Below, piece after piece: positions 22,629-32,193 of a DNA stretch of 64,000 nt. The DNA comes from an uncultured Pelagibacteraceae bacterium. GTDB taxonomy: Bacteria; Pseudomonadota; Alphaproteobacteria; Pelagibacterales; Pelagibacteraceae. Location of the stretch: NCBI GenBank assembly GCA_902629285.1, contig CACOQN010000005.1, positions 1-64,000 on the forward strand, given 5' to 3'. Both the position numbers and the translations under genes were made by a program. The notes below the pieces were generated by a model. It saw only the letters and a program-made list of their open reading frames with translations. It was not told the DNA's origin and searched no databases. Numbering within the stretch: position 1 is the stretch's first letter; each line of letters starts with the position of its first letter.

Positions 22629-23500
22629 TACAAAAATTTATAAGATAAAATTTTATAAGCCAATTTTGCAACAAGAAAATTATAAGAATTAAATCCTTTA
22701 ATTGGAGACAATTCATTAATATCTGCACCAACAATTTTAGAGTTCTTTGCTGCAATTCTAATTATATCTAATGTTTCATCCCACAAAAGTCCTCCTGGTT
22801 CAGGTGTACCAGTTGCAGGCATAATACTTGAATCTAATCCATCTACATCAAATGTAAGATATACAGTCTTGTTTTTAATTAATTTTTTAAATTTAGATAA
22901 GTTCCATTTCTTTTTATCTTTTGCCCAAAAAATATTTATTCTTGAAGAATTCTTTTTTAAAAATGGGATTTCACTTTCTGAGATATTTCTTATCCCAAAT
23001 GAAATTAAAGAAATATTTTGATAATCCAAACATCTTCTAATTGCTGAAGCATGTGAAAATTTTTCTCCATTATAACTTTGACGTAAATCTGCATGGGCAT
23101 CAAAATGCAAAAGGCAAATATTTTTATATTTTTTAGTAAAAGGAACAATACATCCAGGAGTTATTGAATGTTCTCCACCTAAAGTCATTGGGAAAAGTTT
23201 TTTATCTAAAATCTCTTTGTTAACTTTTGAAATTTTATTCAGAGCTTTTTTAATATTTTTGTCTATTTTAAATGGTTTTAAAGTTTTAATTCCTATTTTC
23301 CGATAAGGTTCGCAGTTAAGTTCTTCATCATATAGCTCTACTTGATGAGATGCTTTTATGATTTCTTTAGGTCCATTTCTTGTTCCTGCCCCATAACTTA
23401 CAGTTTTTTCTAAACCAAATGGAACAATTACAGCTTTTTCTTTAAAGCTAAATTTATTATCAATTCCTAAAAAACCGTTTTTATTTGAGAGATATTTCAA
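22625..23500 (-). CDS. speB: Agmatinase-like ureohydrolase
   Basis: This 291-residue ureohydrolase has the manganese-ligand motifs TLGGEHSITPG, LHFDAHADLR and LTFDVDGLDSS and the family segment ATGTPEPGG. Members hydrolyse guanidino groups (agmatine, arginine and relatives) releasing urea. It starts with TTG at 23500, two bases after the upstream stop; the first ATG is over 100 codons inside, so TTG is the credible start. It is the last gene of a three-gene polyamine unit; the neighbours suggest agmatine or a bis-guanidino polyamine as substrate rather than arginine. Confidence 0.88.
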   Translation of the reverse strand: MKYLSNKNGFLGIDNKFSFKEKAVIVPFGLEKTVSYGAGTRNGPKEIIKASHQVELYDEELNCEPYRKIGIKTLKPFKIDKNIKKALNKISKVNKEILDKKLFPMTLGGEHSITPGCIVPFTKKYKNICLLHFDAHADLRQSYNGEKFSHASAIRRCLDYQNISLISFGIRNISESEIPFLKKNSSRINIFWAKDKKKWNLSKFKKLIKNKTVYLTFDVDGLDSSIMPATGTPEPGGLLWDETLDIIRIAAKNSKIVGADINELSPIKGFNSYNFLVAKLAYKILSYKFLY

Positions 23501-23502
23501 TT

Positions 23503-24546
23503 TTATTCAAAAATTTTTGTAAAATTTTTTCTTGTTCTATTTTTCCACTCACCTTTATGATAAGCATCACTAGCTATCAATGGTAAAACACTAGTAGCTT
23601 CTGCAAATACCATCTGTTCTTTCGTAATATCTACTTTGCCCCATGAACTTGCTTCTTTTAAAGTAGAACTGCTACAGGCGCCATCTCTACTATCTGCAAC
23701 AGTAATTTGAACAGCATATTTATGCATATCTACATCTTTTCCTAATAGCTCAGCACAAATAACAGTATCTTGAATAAAGTTTTTAGGCACACCACCACCA
23801 ATCATAAATAATCCAGAACCTTTGGATTTGATTTTAATTTCTGTTAGTTCTCTAAATTCTCTAACTGAGTCTATTGTCATATGTTTTTTTGGATTTTGTT
23901 CTTGATGCATAACTAACCCGAAACCTGCACTCGAGTCAGTAAAAGCAGGGCAGAAGATAGGAACATTATTGTCAAAAGCCGTCTCAATTAAAGAGTCTTT
24001 TTTCTTTGAGTTATTTTTTAAATATTTTCCCATTTCATAAATGAACTCTCTTGAAGTATAGCTTCTCGCCTCTAAGTTATTTGCTATTTCACATATGATT
24101 TTATCACACATTTGAAGTTCTTCTTCATCTATGTAGGTATCGTAAATTCTATCTATATAGTTGTCCCTCAACTCAGTGTCATCTTGAAATTGTGAACCTT
24201 GATAATGTTTGAATCCAAGAGCTTCAAAAAAATCCATATCTACTATTGAGGCGCCAGTTGCAACAATCGCATCTACCATATTAAATTTAACTAAATCTTT
24301 ATAAATATTCATACATCCAGCTGCCGAAGTAGAGCCCGCTAAAGTAAGGAAAATTGTACAATCTTTATCTTTAAGCATCTCGTTATAAATATTAGCAGCA
24401 TTAGCTGTTTCTCTAGAAACAAACGACATTTTTTCCATAGAGGAAACAATTTTTCTACTATCAAAAGAAGTTATATCGATGTGCTCAACAGGATTTTTTA
24501 AGAAATCTCTTTTACTGTTATGACCTGGATTTTTTTGACCTGACAT
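23503..24546 (-). CDS. Deoxyhypusine synthase-like homospermidine/bis-guanidino polyamine synthase
   Basis: This 347-residue protein resembles deoxyhypusine synthase: FLTLAGSTSAAG, VATGASIVDMD, FMIGGGVPKNFI and the C-terminal ASSWGKVD, where the lysine (about K304) matches the enzyme-imine lysine of the eukaryotic enzyme. Bacteria lack eIF5A, the normal target. Bacterial homologues instead transfer aminobutyl-type groups to make sym-homospermidine, or its bis-guanidino precursor from agmatine. It is coupled by TAATG to the upstream decarboxylase gene and followed by the ureohydrolase, which supports a polyamine role. Confidence 0.85.
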   Translation of the reverse strand: MSGQKNPGHNSKRDFLKNPVEHIDITSFDSRKIVSSMEKMSFVSRETANAANIYNEMLKDKDCTIFLTLAGSTSAAGCMNIYKDLVKFNMVDAIVATGASIVDMDFFEALGFKHYQGSQFQDDTELRDNYIDRIYDTYIDEEELQMCDKIICEIANNLEARSYTSREFIYEMGKYLKNNSKKKDSLIETAFDNNVPIFCPAFTDSSAGFGLVMHQEQNPKKHMTIDSVREFRELTEIKIKSKGSGLFMIGGGVPKNFIQDTVICAELLGKDVDMHKYAVQITVADSRDGACSSSTLKEASSWGKVDITKEQMVFAEATSVLPLIASDAYHKGEWKNRTRKNFTKIFE

Positions 24547-25730
24547 TAAGCTACCAAGTTAGCTTTGTTAATGTCTTTATCATACATTGTCATTATTGGT
24601 TTATCTTCAACTTCGTAAATTTCATTTGAGTAATAACCATTAAACTGAGTTCTAAATGTTAATCCGTATGCCCCAAGTTGCCCAAGTTCAATATAATCAT
24701 TTTCTTTTATATTGTTTGGAAGCAAAAAGGGACCCTTCATATAATCCATGCTATCACATGTTGGTCCAAAGAAATCAAAAGCAGTTAGTTTTTTTGAAAT
24801 TATTTTGTTTGAATTTTCTTTAATCATTTTAGATGGAAATACAATATTTGGTGTACCTGCATCAAAAAGAGTTCCATATGTTCCATCATTTATATAAAGC
24901 TTTTGTTTTTTTCTCAAATTAACTCTTACAACGGTTGAACCACTTTCAGCTACTAGAGCTCTACCAGGTTCACATATAATTTCTGGGAGTTTTTCAAATT
25001 TTAAATTTTCTAAACTTTTTTTTATCTCATTAAAATAACTATCTAGAGATTGTGGAATTAAGTCAGGATAGATTGTAGGGAAACCCCCTCCTACATTAAT
25101 ATAATCTGGAATAATTTTTGTTTTTTTAATTATATTTCCAATTTCACTAATTCCTTTTGAATAAGAAATTGGATGCATACATTGTGAACCAACATGAAAA
25201 CTTAAACCAATCTTTTTTGCATGTTGTTTTACGAGTCTCAACAAACCTATTGCTTCAGAAGTTAAAGCTCCAAATTTCTTTGACAAATCAATTTCTGCAT
25301 GTTCATTCGAAACAGCAACTCTTACAAACAATTCTAAGTCTTTTGCACTATTTGTACTTTCAATTATTTTAATAAGTTCATCTTTTGTATCTAATGAAAA
25401 AGTTTTAACACCATAATTAAAATACGCTTCTTTTATACTTTCTCTACTTTTAACAGTATGCATATATGAACATTTTGCTTTACTGTTAAAAATTTTAATA
25501 TTTCTAATTTCCTCAATTGAAGCGACATCGAATTGTTCAACTCCACAATCGATAATTGTTTTAATCACTTCAGGGTGTGGATTGGTTTTGACCGCATATA
25601 AAATTTTACCTGGAAATTTGTTTAAGAAAAATTTAACAGCAGATTTTATAGAATTCTTTCTTATACAGTAAACTGGTTTTTCAGGTTTCAGCTGATTAAC
25701 TAAATCCTCAACTGATTTAAATTTTTGCAT
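24546..25730 (-). CDS. Ornithine/arginine decarboxylase, alanine-racemase fold
   Basis: This PLP-dependent fold-III decarboxylase has about 394 residues. The PLP lysine is in KILYAVKTNPHPEV, HVGSQCM and NVGGGFPTIYP lie in the barrel, EPGRALVAESG binds phosphate, and the catalytic cysteine is in FGPTCDSMD. It would produce putrescine from ornithine, but related enzymes also accept lysine or arginine. The ATG at 25730 has a GGAGG eight bases upstream and fits the family N-terminus; a longer frame adds a hydrophobic stretch without similarity. First gene of the polyamine unit, with a structured A/T leader. Confidence 0.9.
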   Translation of the reverse strand: MQKFKSVEDLVNQLKPEKPVYCIRKNSIKSAVKFFLNKFPGKILYAVKTNPHPEVIKTIIDCGVEQFDVASIEEIRNIKIFNSKAKCSYMHTVKSRESIKEAYFNYGVKTFSLDTKDELIKIIESTNSAKDLELFVRVAVSNEHAEIDLSKKFGALTSEAIGLLRLVKQHAKKIGLSFHVGSQCMHPISYSKGISEIGNIIKKTKIIPDYINVGGGFPTIYPDLIPQSLDSYFNEIKKSLENLKFEKLPEIICEPGRALVAESGSTVVRVNLRKKQKLYINDGTYGTLFDAGTPNIVFPSKMIKENSNKIISKKLTAFDFFGPTCDSMDYMKGPFLLPNNIKENDYIELGQLGAYGLTFRTQFNGYYSNEIYEVEDKPIMTMYDKDINKANLVA

Positions 25731-25733
25731 ATT

Positions 25734-25796
25734 AAATGCCTCCAAAAAAAATTTAATAAAAAAAAGTCTTTTTAAAAAAAACTTTAATATTTTTTG
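25734..25796 (-). promoter_or_regulatory. Leader hairpin in front of the decarboxylase gene, masking the ribosome-binding site
   Basis: Reading leftward from 25797, CC plus six A can pair with six T plus GG (ending at 25742), and that GG is the first part of the GGAGG ribosome-binding sequence. Inside lies a second hairpin, AAAG-T8-A5-GACTTT, of 9-10 bp with one G-T pair. Together they form a long A/T-rich nested stem directly ahead of the start codon. This is a by-eye fold; no known family was recognised and the transcription start is unknown. Confidence 0.4.
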
Positions 25797-25863
25797 GCAT
25801 ATAAAGTAAACAGCACTAAAGTAAAGCAAATAATTCAAGTTAGAATAAGGTAAAATTCATGTA

Positions 25864-25893
25864 TTGAAATATTTTGTAAGGACCCCATATAAT
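25864..25893 (+). promoter_or_regulatory. Possible sigma-70 promoter overlapping the regA-like start
   Basis: TTGAAA (25864-25869) and a perfect TATAAT (25888-25893) are 18 bases apart. The -10 box overlaps the first ATG (25892), so a transcript from here would begin near 25900 and could only use the ATG at 25898 if nearly leaderless. It may instead be a chance match in A/T-rich DNA. Confidence 0.35.
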
Positions 25894-26461
25894 GGTCATG
25901 AAGGAAGAAGCAAAACTACAGAATCTCAGTGATTTTGAGAATAAGTCATTATTGATCGTGGATGACGACAACCCTTTTCGTGAGCGTTTAGCGAGAGCTA
26001 TGGAAAAAAAGGGGTTTGATGTTTTTCAAGCTGAGAGTGTGCAAAAGGGAGTTGAATCAGTAAAAACTAAAAAACCTGGTTTCGCTGTTGTAGATTTAAG
26101 ACTTGGAGATGGTAATGGACTTGAGGTTGTAAAAGAAATTCAATCTTCAAATAGTGATAGTAGAATAATAATGTTAACTGGTTATGGAAATATTCCAACC
26201 GCAGTAGCTGCAATTAAAGAAGGTGCTATCGATTATTTAGCTAAACCAGCAGACGCAGAAGATGTTGAGAAAGCGTTATTAGCAGATCCCGCAAAAAAAG
26301 CAGCGCCACCGGAAAACCCAATGTCTGCTGACAGAGTCAAGTGGGAACATATACATAGAGTTTTTGAGCTATGCAATAGAAACGTATCAGAAACCGCGAG
26401 AAGACTTAAAATGCACAGAAGAACTCTTCAAAGAATTCTTTCTAAGAGATCACCTAGATAA
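25892..26461 (+). CDS. actR: ActR/RegA-type response regulator
   Basis: This 189-residue two-component regulator has an N-terminal receiver (SLLIVDDDNPFRERL, phospho-acceptor about D68 in VVDLRLGDGNG, MLTGYGNIPTAV, and YLAKPAD). A linker and a C-terminal Fis-type helix-turn-helix (NVSETARRLKMHRRTLQRIL) follow. This architecture is that of ActR/RegA/PrrA, redox-responsive global regulators in alphaproteobacteria. The cognate RegB-type kinase is not in the window. ATG at 25892 or 25898 are both possible. The end overlaps the convergent bioY gene by 8 bases. Confidence 0.9.
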   Translation: MVMKEEAKLQNLSDFENKSLLIVDDDNPFRERLARAMEKKGFDVFQAESVQKGVESVKTKKPGFAVVDLRLGDGNGLEVVKEIQSSNSDSRIIMLTGYGNIPTAVAAIKEGAIDYLAKPADAEDVEKALLADPAKKAAPPENPMSADRVKWEHIHRVFELCNRNVSETARRLKMHRRTLQRILSKRSPR

Positions 26462-27005
26462 ATTTTTTAACTTTAATTATTTGCTTAGTTAAAAGAGCTA
26501 AGAGTAAAATTTTAAAAATCTCAGCTAATAGGAATGGTTTTGCACCTAAAGCAAAAATTGGTTTGTCCCATCCAATTAATGTTCCAAGCCAAAGTAGACC
26601 TAAAATATATATTGTTGAAGTTGCAATAACTAATTTAAATATAACAACAAAAAAATTATCATAATAATTTATTTTGGAAGCTAAGTAACAAGCAGTTAAA
26701 AAACCAATTAAGTAACCCATAGTTGGTCCTGTAAAGTAAACTAATCCAACACCTTTTTCAGGAGAATTTGAAAATACAGGAAGTCCTAAAATTCCTTCAA
26801 TTAAATAAAGTCCAATTGTAGCTAGTGCAATCTTAGGCCCTAAACTTATTCCTAAAAACAATACAACAAATGTTTGCATAGTCATAGGAACTGGATAAAA
26901 AGGAATTTTGATTTTTGCTGATATGGTTAGTGCTATTGTACCAAGAACAACAACAACCAGAGATTTAATTAGTTTAGCTTGCGTGAAATTTTTAGTTAAT
27001 TCCAT
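26454..27005 (-). CDS. bioY: Biotin transporter BioY
   Basis: This 183-residue membrane protein has about six hydrophobic segments and the BioY features KIPFYPVPMTMQTFVVLFLG, GLYLIEGILGLPVFS and GPTMGYLIGFL. BioY is the substrate-binding component of ECF-type vitamin transporters and can act with or without an energising module; no ecfA or ecfT gene lies nearby. It suggests biotin scavenging. It is divergent from polA across a 114-base A/T-rich gap. Confidence 0.92.
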   Translation of the reverse strand: MELTKNFTQAKLIKSLVVVVLGTIALTISAKIKIPFYPVPMTMQTFVVLFLGISLGPKIALATIGLYLIEGILGLPVFSNSPEKGVGLVYFTGPTMGYLIGFLTACYLASKINYYDNFFVVIFKLVIATSTIYILGLLWLGTLIGWDKPIFALGAKPFLLAEIFKILLLALLTKQIIKVKKFI

Positions 27006-27078
27006 TATTAAATAATACTAAAAATATAAAAAATAATCTACTTATAATTGTTATTATAATTTAAAGTAAATTTTTTTA

Positions 27079-27106
27079 TATACAGAATATGTTAGCATTG
27101 TAATAT
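27079..27106 (+). promoter_or_regulatory. Weak candidate promoter for polA
   Basis: TATACA (27079-27084) and TAATAT (27101-27106), 16 bases apart, would start a transcript about 10 bases before the polA ATG. The 27006-27119 gap between bioY and polA is otherwise plain A/T-rich sequence in which chance matches are expected. Confidence 0.25.
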
Positions 27107-27119
27107 TTAATTATATTTC

Positions 27120-29894
27120 ATGAATAAAATTCAAAAAACAGATCACTTTTATTTAATTGATGGCTCTGGTTATATTTTTAGAGCTTATTATGCTTTGCCT
27201 CCGTTGACTAGAAAAAGTGATGGACTTCCAACAGGTGCTGTAAGTGGTTTTTGCAGTATGTTATTTAAATTATTAGAGGACTCAAAATCTAATCAAAACT
27301 TGCAAAAACCAACTCATTTTGCAGTAATATTCGACTCTGCAAGAAAAACTTTCAGAAATGAAATTTATAGTGATTACAAAGCTAATAGGTCAGAGGCGCC
27401 TGATGATTTGGCCCCCCAATTTGAATATATAAGAAAGTCAGTTCTAGCGTTCAATTTACCCTCTGTAGATCTGCCTAATTATGAAGCAGATGATTTAATT
27501 GCTACATATGTTGATCAAATCCTTAAAAAGGGCGCAAAGGTTACAATTGTATCATCAGATAAAGATTTAATGCAGCTTTACAAAAAAGGGGTTCGAATTT
27601 TTGACCCTATGAAAAATAAATTTATAACTGATGATGATGTCTTAAAAAAATTTGGAGTAGTTGCCTCAAAAGTTATTGATGTGCAATCTTTAGCGGGAGA
27701 TAGTAGTGATAATGTTCCTGGTGTTCCAGGGATAGGTGTTAAGACAGCTTCAGAGCTAATTAATAAATATGGTACTTTAGAAAATTTACTAAAATCTGCT
27801 CATGAGATTAAGCAAAATAAAAGAAGAGAAACATTAATAGAGAACAAGGATAAAGCATTAATAAGTAAAAAACTTGTAACATTAGATCATAACTCTCCTG
27901 TAAATATAGAGTTAAGTGAATTTAAATTGCAAAATATAGATAAAGATAAATTATATAAATTTTTAAGGGAAATGGAATTTAACAGGTTGTTAAGCTCTGC
28001 AATTTCTGCTTATGGAGAACCTGAACTAGAAACTAAAAAGATTGAAACTCAAAATTTAGAAAAACAACAAACGATAAATAATAAAAATTATTTTTTGATT
28101 AACAGTTTAGATGAAATTGATAAATGGATAGAGGAAGCAGAAGAAGTTGGTGAAGTTGCTGTAGATACAGAAACTACTTCATTAGATCCTCATCAAGCAG
28201 ATTTAGTGGGCATTTCTCTCTGTTCTAAAATAGGAAAAGCATGTTACATACCAGTTGGTCATAAGTCACCCAAGTGTCTTAAAAAAGACTCAGTAATTAA
28301 AAAACTAAAAAAAATATTAGAAGATCCCAGTATAAAAAAAATAGGTCAAAATATAAAATTTGATTTTATCGTATTTTATAAGTGTGGAATAACGCTTTCA
28401 TCAATGGAAGATACAATGTTGATGTCTTATGTGTTAGATGCAGGAAAAAATAGACATAATATGGATACTTTATCAGAAATTCATTTGGGACATAAAACTA
28501 TTTCTTTTAAGGAGATGGTAGGCACAGGTAAGAAAGAAATTAATTTTAGCGAAGTAGAATTAGATAAAGCAAAAGATTACGCTGCTGAAGATGCCGATGT
28601 TACTTTTAGATTATATAAGAAATTTATCAAAAATTTAAAATCAGAAAAAATGATAAATATTTATGAAATTTTTGAAAAGCCATTAATTAAAATTCTAGCA
28701 TTTATGGAAATAGAGGGAGTTGAAATTGATAGTAAGTTTTTAAAATCTCTTTCATCTAAATTTGAAAAAAAAATCAAAAAACTTGAAAAAGAAATATTTA
28801 AAATTTCCAAAAAAGAGTTCAATATCGCATCCCCAAAGCAATTAGGTGAAATAATTTATAATGACCTGAAAATAGCTGGATTAAAAAAAACTAAAAAAGG
28901 AAGTTTTGCTACAAGTGCAAGTGTTTTAGAGGATTTAGCTTTCAAAGGTCATGAGTTTCCAAAATTAATTTTAGACTGGAGACAAGTTTCAAAATTAAAA
29001 AATACCTATTCAGATGCTTTACCTGAACATTTGAACCCAGATACAAAAAGAGTTCATACTTCGTTTTTGCTGGCTGCTACAACGACTGGAAGACTTGCAT
29101 CTAGTGATCCCAACTTACAAAACATACCAATTAAATCAGAAGATGGTAAAGATATAAGAAAAGCATTCACTGCAAAAAAAGGGCACCTATTAATTTCTGC
29201 GGATTACAATCAAATTGAGATGAGAATTTTAGCAGACTTGGCAGATGTAAAAGAATTGAAAAAAGCTTTTAAAAATAAAGAAGATATTCACTCTTTAACA
29301 GCTAGCCAAATATTTAATATTGATATTAAAAAAGTTAATCAAGATCACAGACGAAAGGCTAAGGCTATTAATTTTGGAATTATTTATGGAATTTCGCAAT
29401 ATGGATTAGCTAAGCAAATAAACGTTTCTAATTATGAGGCAGAGGAATTTTTGAATTCATATTTTGCTAAGTTCCCAGAAATTAAAGTTTATATGGATAA
29501 TACAATAAAATTTTGTAGGAAAAGTGGATATGTTAATAACATTTTTGGACGAAGATCTCACTTTAATGGAATAAATGACAAAAACTTTAATGTCAGAAAT
29601 TTTCAAGAACGTGCTGCAATTAATGCTCCCATACAAGGTTCTGCTTCTGAAGTAATGAGATTAGCCATGATAAGATTAGACAAAAAACTTTCAGAGCAAA
29701 AAAATTCTAATTCAAAAATGCTATTGCAAATTCATGATGAATTAATTTTTGAAATTCCAAAAAAAGATGAAAAAGTAATGACTAAACTAATTGAGAAAGA
29801 GATGACTAGTGTAGCTGAAAGTGATTATCATTCTTTTTCTACCTCTTTAACAGTCGATATTAATATTGGAGATAATTGGGGAATGCTCCATTAA
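27120..29894 (+). CDS. polA: DNA polymerase I
   Basis: This 924-residue replication/repair polymerase has all three domains. The 5' nuclease covers about residues 1-300 (YLIDGSGYIFRAYYALPPL, YEADDLIATY, GDSSDNVPGVPGIG). The 3'-5' exonuclease keeps its DxE motif in VAVDTETTSLDP. Family-A polymerase motifs are intact: SADYNQIEMRILA (A), RRKAKAINFGIIYG (B) and LLQIHDELIFE (C). It is a single gene with its own upstream gap and is followed by chvI after 50 bases. Confidence 0.98.
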   Translation: MNKIQKTDHFYLIDGSGYIFRAYYALPPLTRKSDGLPTGAVSGFCSMLFKLLEDSKSNQNLQKPTHFAVIFDSARKTFRNEIYSDYKANRSEAPDDLAPQFEYIRKSVLAFNLPSVDLPNYEADDLIATYVDQILKKGAKVTIVSSDKDLMQLYKKGVRIFDPMKNKFITDDDVLKKFGVVASKVIDVQSLAGDSSDNVPGVPGIGVKTASELINKYGTLENLLKSAHEIKQNKRRETLIENKDKALISKKLVTLDHNSPVNIELSEFKLQNIDKDKLYKFLREMEFNRLLSSAISAYGEPELETKKIETQNLEKQQTINNKNYFLINSLDEIDKWIEEAEEVGEVAVDTETTSLDPHQADLVGISLCSKIGKACYIPVGHKSPKCLKKDSVIKKLKKILEDPSIKKIGQNIKFDFIVFYKCGITLSSMEDTMLMSYVLDAGKNRHNMDTLSEIHLGHKTISFKEMVGTGKKEINFSEVELDKAKDYAAEDADVTFRLYKKFIKNLKSEKMINIYEIFEKPLIKILAFMEIEGVEIDSKFLKSLSSKFEKKIKKLEKEIFKISKKEFNIASPKQLGEIIYNDLKIAGLKKTKKGSFATSASVLEDLAFKGHEFPKLILDWRQVSKLKNTYSDALPEHLNPDTKRVHTSFLLAATTTGRLASSDPNLQNIPIKSEDGKDIRKAFTAKKGHLLISADYNQIEMRILADLADVKELKKAFKNKEDIHSLTASQIFNIDIKKVNQDHRRKAKAINFGIIYGISQYGLAKQINVSNYEAEEFLNSYFAKFPEIKVYMDNTIKFCRKSGYVNNIFGRRSHFNGINDKNFNVRNFQERAAINAPIQGSASEVMRLAMIRLDKKLSEQKNSNSKMLLQIHDELIFEIPKKDEKVMTKLIEKEMTSVAESDYHSFSTSLTVDINIGDNWGMLH

Positions 29895-29944
29895 ATTTAT
29901 AACATTGCCCAAATTATGACAATTTAGTATTTTTAAAGTACTTT

Positions 29945-30652
29945 ATGCAAAAACAAACAATAGCTTTGATAGATGATGATAGAAATATTTTAACAAGTTT
30001 AAGTATCGCATTAGAAAAAGAGGGTTTTAAAGTTCAAACGTACATTGATGGTGAAAGCGCACTAATTGGTTTAACTAGAATGCCTCCTGATTTAGCTGTG
30101 ATTGATATTAAAATGCCAAAGATGGATGGAGAAGAATTGTTAAAAAAACTCCGAAAAAAAACTTCTTTACCTGTAATTTTTTTAACATCAAAAGATGATG
30201 AAATTGATGAACTTTTAGGTTTAAAGTTAGGTGCAGATGACTTTGTAAAAAAATCAGGAGGTTTCTCTATCAAAGTATTGATAGAAAGAATTAGAGTACA
30301 ATTAAGAAAAAAAGATACAAATAATACTTTAGAAGATAATAGAAGCTTAATATCTCATGGTAGATTAAAATTAGATCCATCACAACTTGAGTGTGAGTGG
30401 AATGGGAAACAACTACCAGACAAATTGACTACAACGGAGTTTTTAATTGTTAAGGAATTAGCAAAAAGACCAGGAATTATAAAAGAGAGAGGTCAGCTTA
30501 TGGATATTGCTTATAGAGAGGATACAGATATTGAGGATAGAACAATTGATAGTCACGTAAAAAGAATTAGAAAAAAATTTAAAAAAGTAGATCCTGATTT
30601 TTCAGCTATTGAAACTAGGTATGGTAGTGGATATAGATGGAATGTTAGCTAA
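29945..30652 (+). CDS. chvI: ChvI-type response regulator
   Basis: This OmpR/PhoB-class regulator of 235 residues has a receiver domain ([14 protein letters not shown]; phospho-acceptor D54 in [21 protein letters not shown]) and a winged-helix DNA-binding domain ([41 protein letters not shown]). With the coupled kinase it forms the alphaproteobacterial ChvG-ChvI envelope/acid-stress system. Its TAA overlaps the kinase ATG (TAATG). Confidence 0.93.
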   Translation: MQKQTIALIDDDRNILTSLSIALEKEGFKVQTYIDGESALIGLTRMPPDLAVIDIKMPKMDGEELLKKLRKKTSLPVIFLTSKDDEIDELLGLKLGADDFVKKSGGFSIKVLIERIRVQLRKKDTNNTLEDNRSLISHGRLKLDPSQLECEWNGKQLPDKLTTTEFLIVKELAKRPGIIKERGQLMDIAYREDTDIEDRTIDSHVKRIRKKFKKVDPDFSAIETRYGSGYRWNVS

Positions 30653-32193
30653 TGTTTAGTAAATATTTAAAAACACTTTCTATATTAAAAAAATTTTTGT
30701 TTATTAACTTTGTAATTTTTACAATTATTGGATTATTTACATTTATTTATCTAAATAATATTCAACCAAGTTTAATAAAAAAAAAATCTCAAAATCATAC
30801 AAACATTATTAACAACACCATTGATAATATTTTAAGGCTAGATGTAAAATTCCAATCCGACGATATTAGAAGATTTTTATTCTCTACAAGATTTATTTTT
30901 CAAAATTTAGATAGAGTAATATTTTTTGATGATCAACTTAACCTTATTGGAGATACTGATACTTTAGATCTTGATCCAAGATCATTCTCTACAAGACTTG
31001 ATAAAATTGAATTTGAAAGTTTAGATAATGAGGAAATAGAAAAAACTATTGAGGAAAAAAATATAAAAATTGATGAAAAAAAACCTGTTTCATTTAAAGA
31101 TATATTAAAAAATTATTCTAGTTCTGAAAATTTAGGAGCTCCTTACACATTTACGCAAGAAGATTTTAATCAATTTAATGTAACAACAATTAAGAATGTT
31201 ATAAAGAATGAAATTAATCTTGGTTATGTAGCTATTACAGAAAATGCAAATGAAATAAAAACAGCGATAGATGAGAGAAAAGCATTTGTAATAAGAACAG
31301 CCATATCTGTAGGATTTGTAATATTAATTTTTTCTTTTGTGTTAAGCAGATATTTTATTAAACCAATACAAAATCTTGTTGGATATACAATTCGTATTAA
31401 AGAAAAAAGTCAAGCTAAACCAGGAATTGAAAATCTAAAAAAAAGGAATGATGAATTGGGACTTTTGTCAAATTCTTTAGATGATATGACAAATGAGCTT
31501 CAAAATAGAGTCACACATGCAGAAAATTTTTCAACAGATTTGGTTCATGAGATAAGAAATCCACTAGCATCTTTAAAAAGTGCATCAGAAATCTTACAAG
31601 ACACAAATAATAGTGAACAAAGAAATAGATTATTGAATATTCTTAGTCATGACGTTCAAAGAATAGAAAGATTAATTACTGATTATTCACAAATGTTAAA
31701 GGATGAAGTTGCTTTAAGTAAAGAAAAAATGAAAAAAATTGATATTGAACCTATTATTCAATCTGTTGTTGATGATTATAATAATATTCATCAAGTGAAA
31801 AAAGGAATTAAAATTGAATACAAAAATGACGGAAAAGAAAAATATTTTATAAATGGTATAGAAAACAGGATTGAACAAATCATTGCAAATTTATTAGATA
31901 ATTCAATATCGTTTAGTAAAGATGGTGGTAATGTTTTTGTTGATGTTTCAATTAATGAAAAAAATAAAATATCAATTAAAATTTTTGATGAAGGGCAAGG
32001 ATTTAAAGAAAAAGACACATCAAGAATATTTAAAAGATTTTATAGTAATAGACCTGAAAAATTTGGAGAACACTCAGGTCTAGGTTTAAATATTGTAAAA
32101 AATTTGGTTGAACTCCACGATGGTGAAATTGTAGCATCTAATCGCATTGATAAAGAAGGAGCAATGATTGAGATAAGATTTCCCAATGCTTAA
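30652..32193 (+). CDS. chvG: ChvG-type sensor histidine kinase
   Basis: This 513-residue inner-membrane kinase has an N-terminal transmembrane helix (about residues 16-34), a periplasmic sensor region of roughly 180 residues, and a second transmembrane helix near 215-235. HAMP, the histidine box FSTDLVHEIRNPLASLKS (H about 299) and an ATPase domain with NLLDNSISF, DEGQGF and HSGLGLNIVKN follow. The ChvG periplasmic domain senses envelope signals, repressed by ExoR in rhizobia. It is partner to chvI and is followed 42 bases later by ahcY. Confidence 0.92.
   Translation: MFSKYLKTLSILKKFLFINFVIFTIIGLFTFIYLNNIQPSLIKKKSQNHTNIINNTIDNILRLDVKFQSDDIRRFLFSTRFIFQNLDRVIFFDDQLNLIGDTDTLDLDPRSFSTRLDKIEFESLDNEEIEKTIEEKNIKIDEKKPVSFKDILKNYSSSENLGAPYTFTQEDFNQFNVTTIKNVIKNEINLGYVAITENANEIKTAIDERKAFVIRTAISVGFVILIFSFVLSRYFIKPIQNLVGYTIRIKEKSQAKPGIENLKKRNDELGLLSNSLDDMTNELQNRVTHAENFSTDLVHEIRNPLASLKSASEILQDTNNSEQRNRLLNILSHDVQRIERLITDYSQMLKDEVALSKEKMKKIDIEPIIQSVVDDYNNIHQVKKGIKIEYKNDGKEKYFINGIENRIEQIIANLLDNSISFSKDGGNVFVDVSINEKNKISIKIFDEGQGFKEKDTSRIFKRFYSNRPEKFGEHSGLGLNIVKNLVELHDGEIVASNRIDKEGAMIEIRFPNA

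Noticed and set aside
23503..24546. True deoxyhypusine synthase acting on an eIF5A-like protein
   Set aside because: Bacteria have no eIF5A with hypusine, and the neighbours are polyamine enzymes, so a polyamine synthase is the better call.
25731..25838. N-terminal membrane-like extension of the decarboxylase
   Set aside because: The extra 36 residues are low-complexity translation of an A/T-rich leader, lack family similarity, and the inner ATG has a GGAGG ribosome-binding site.
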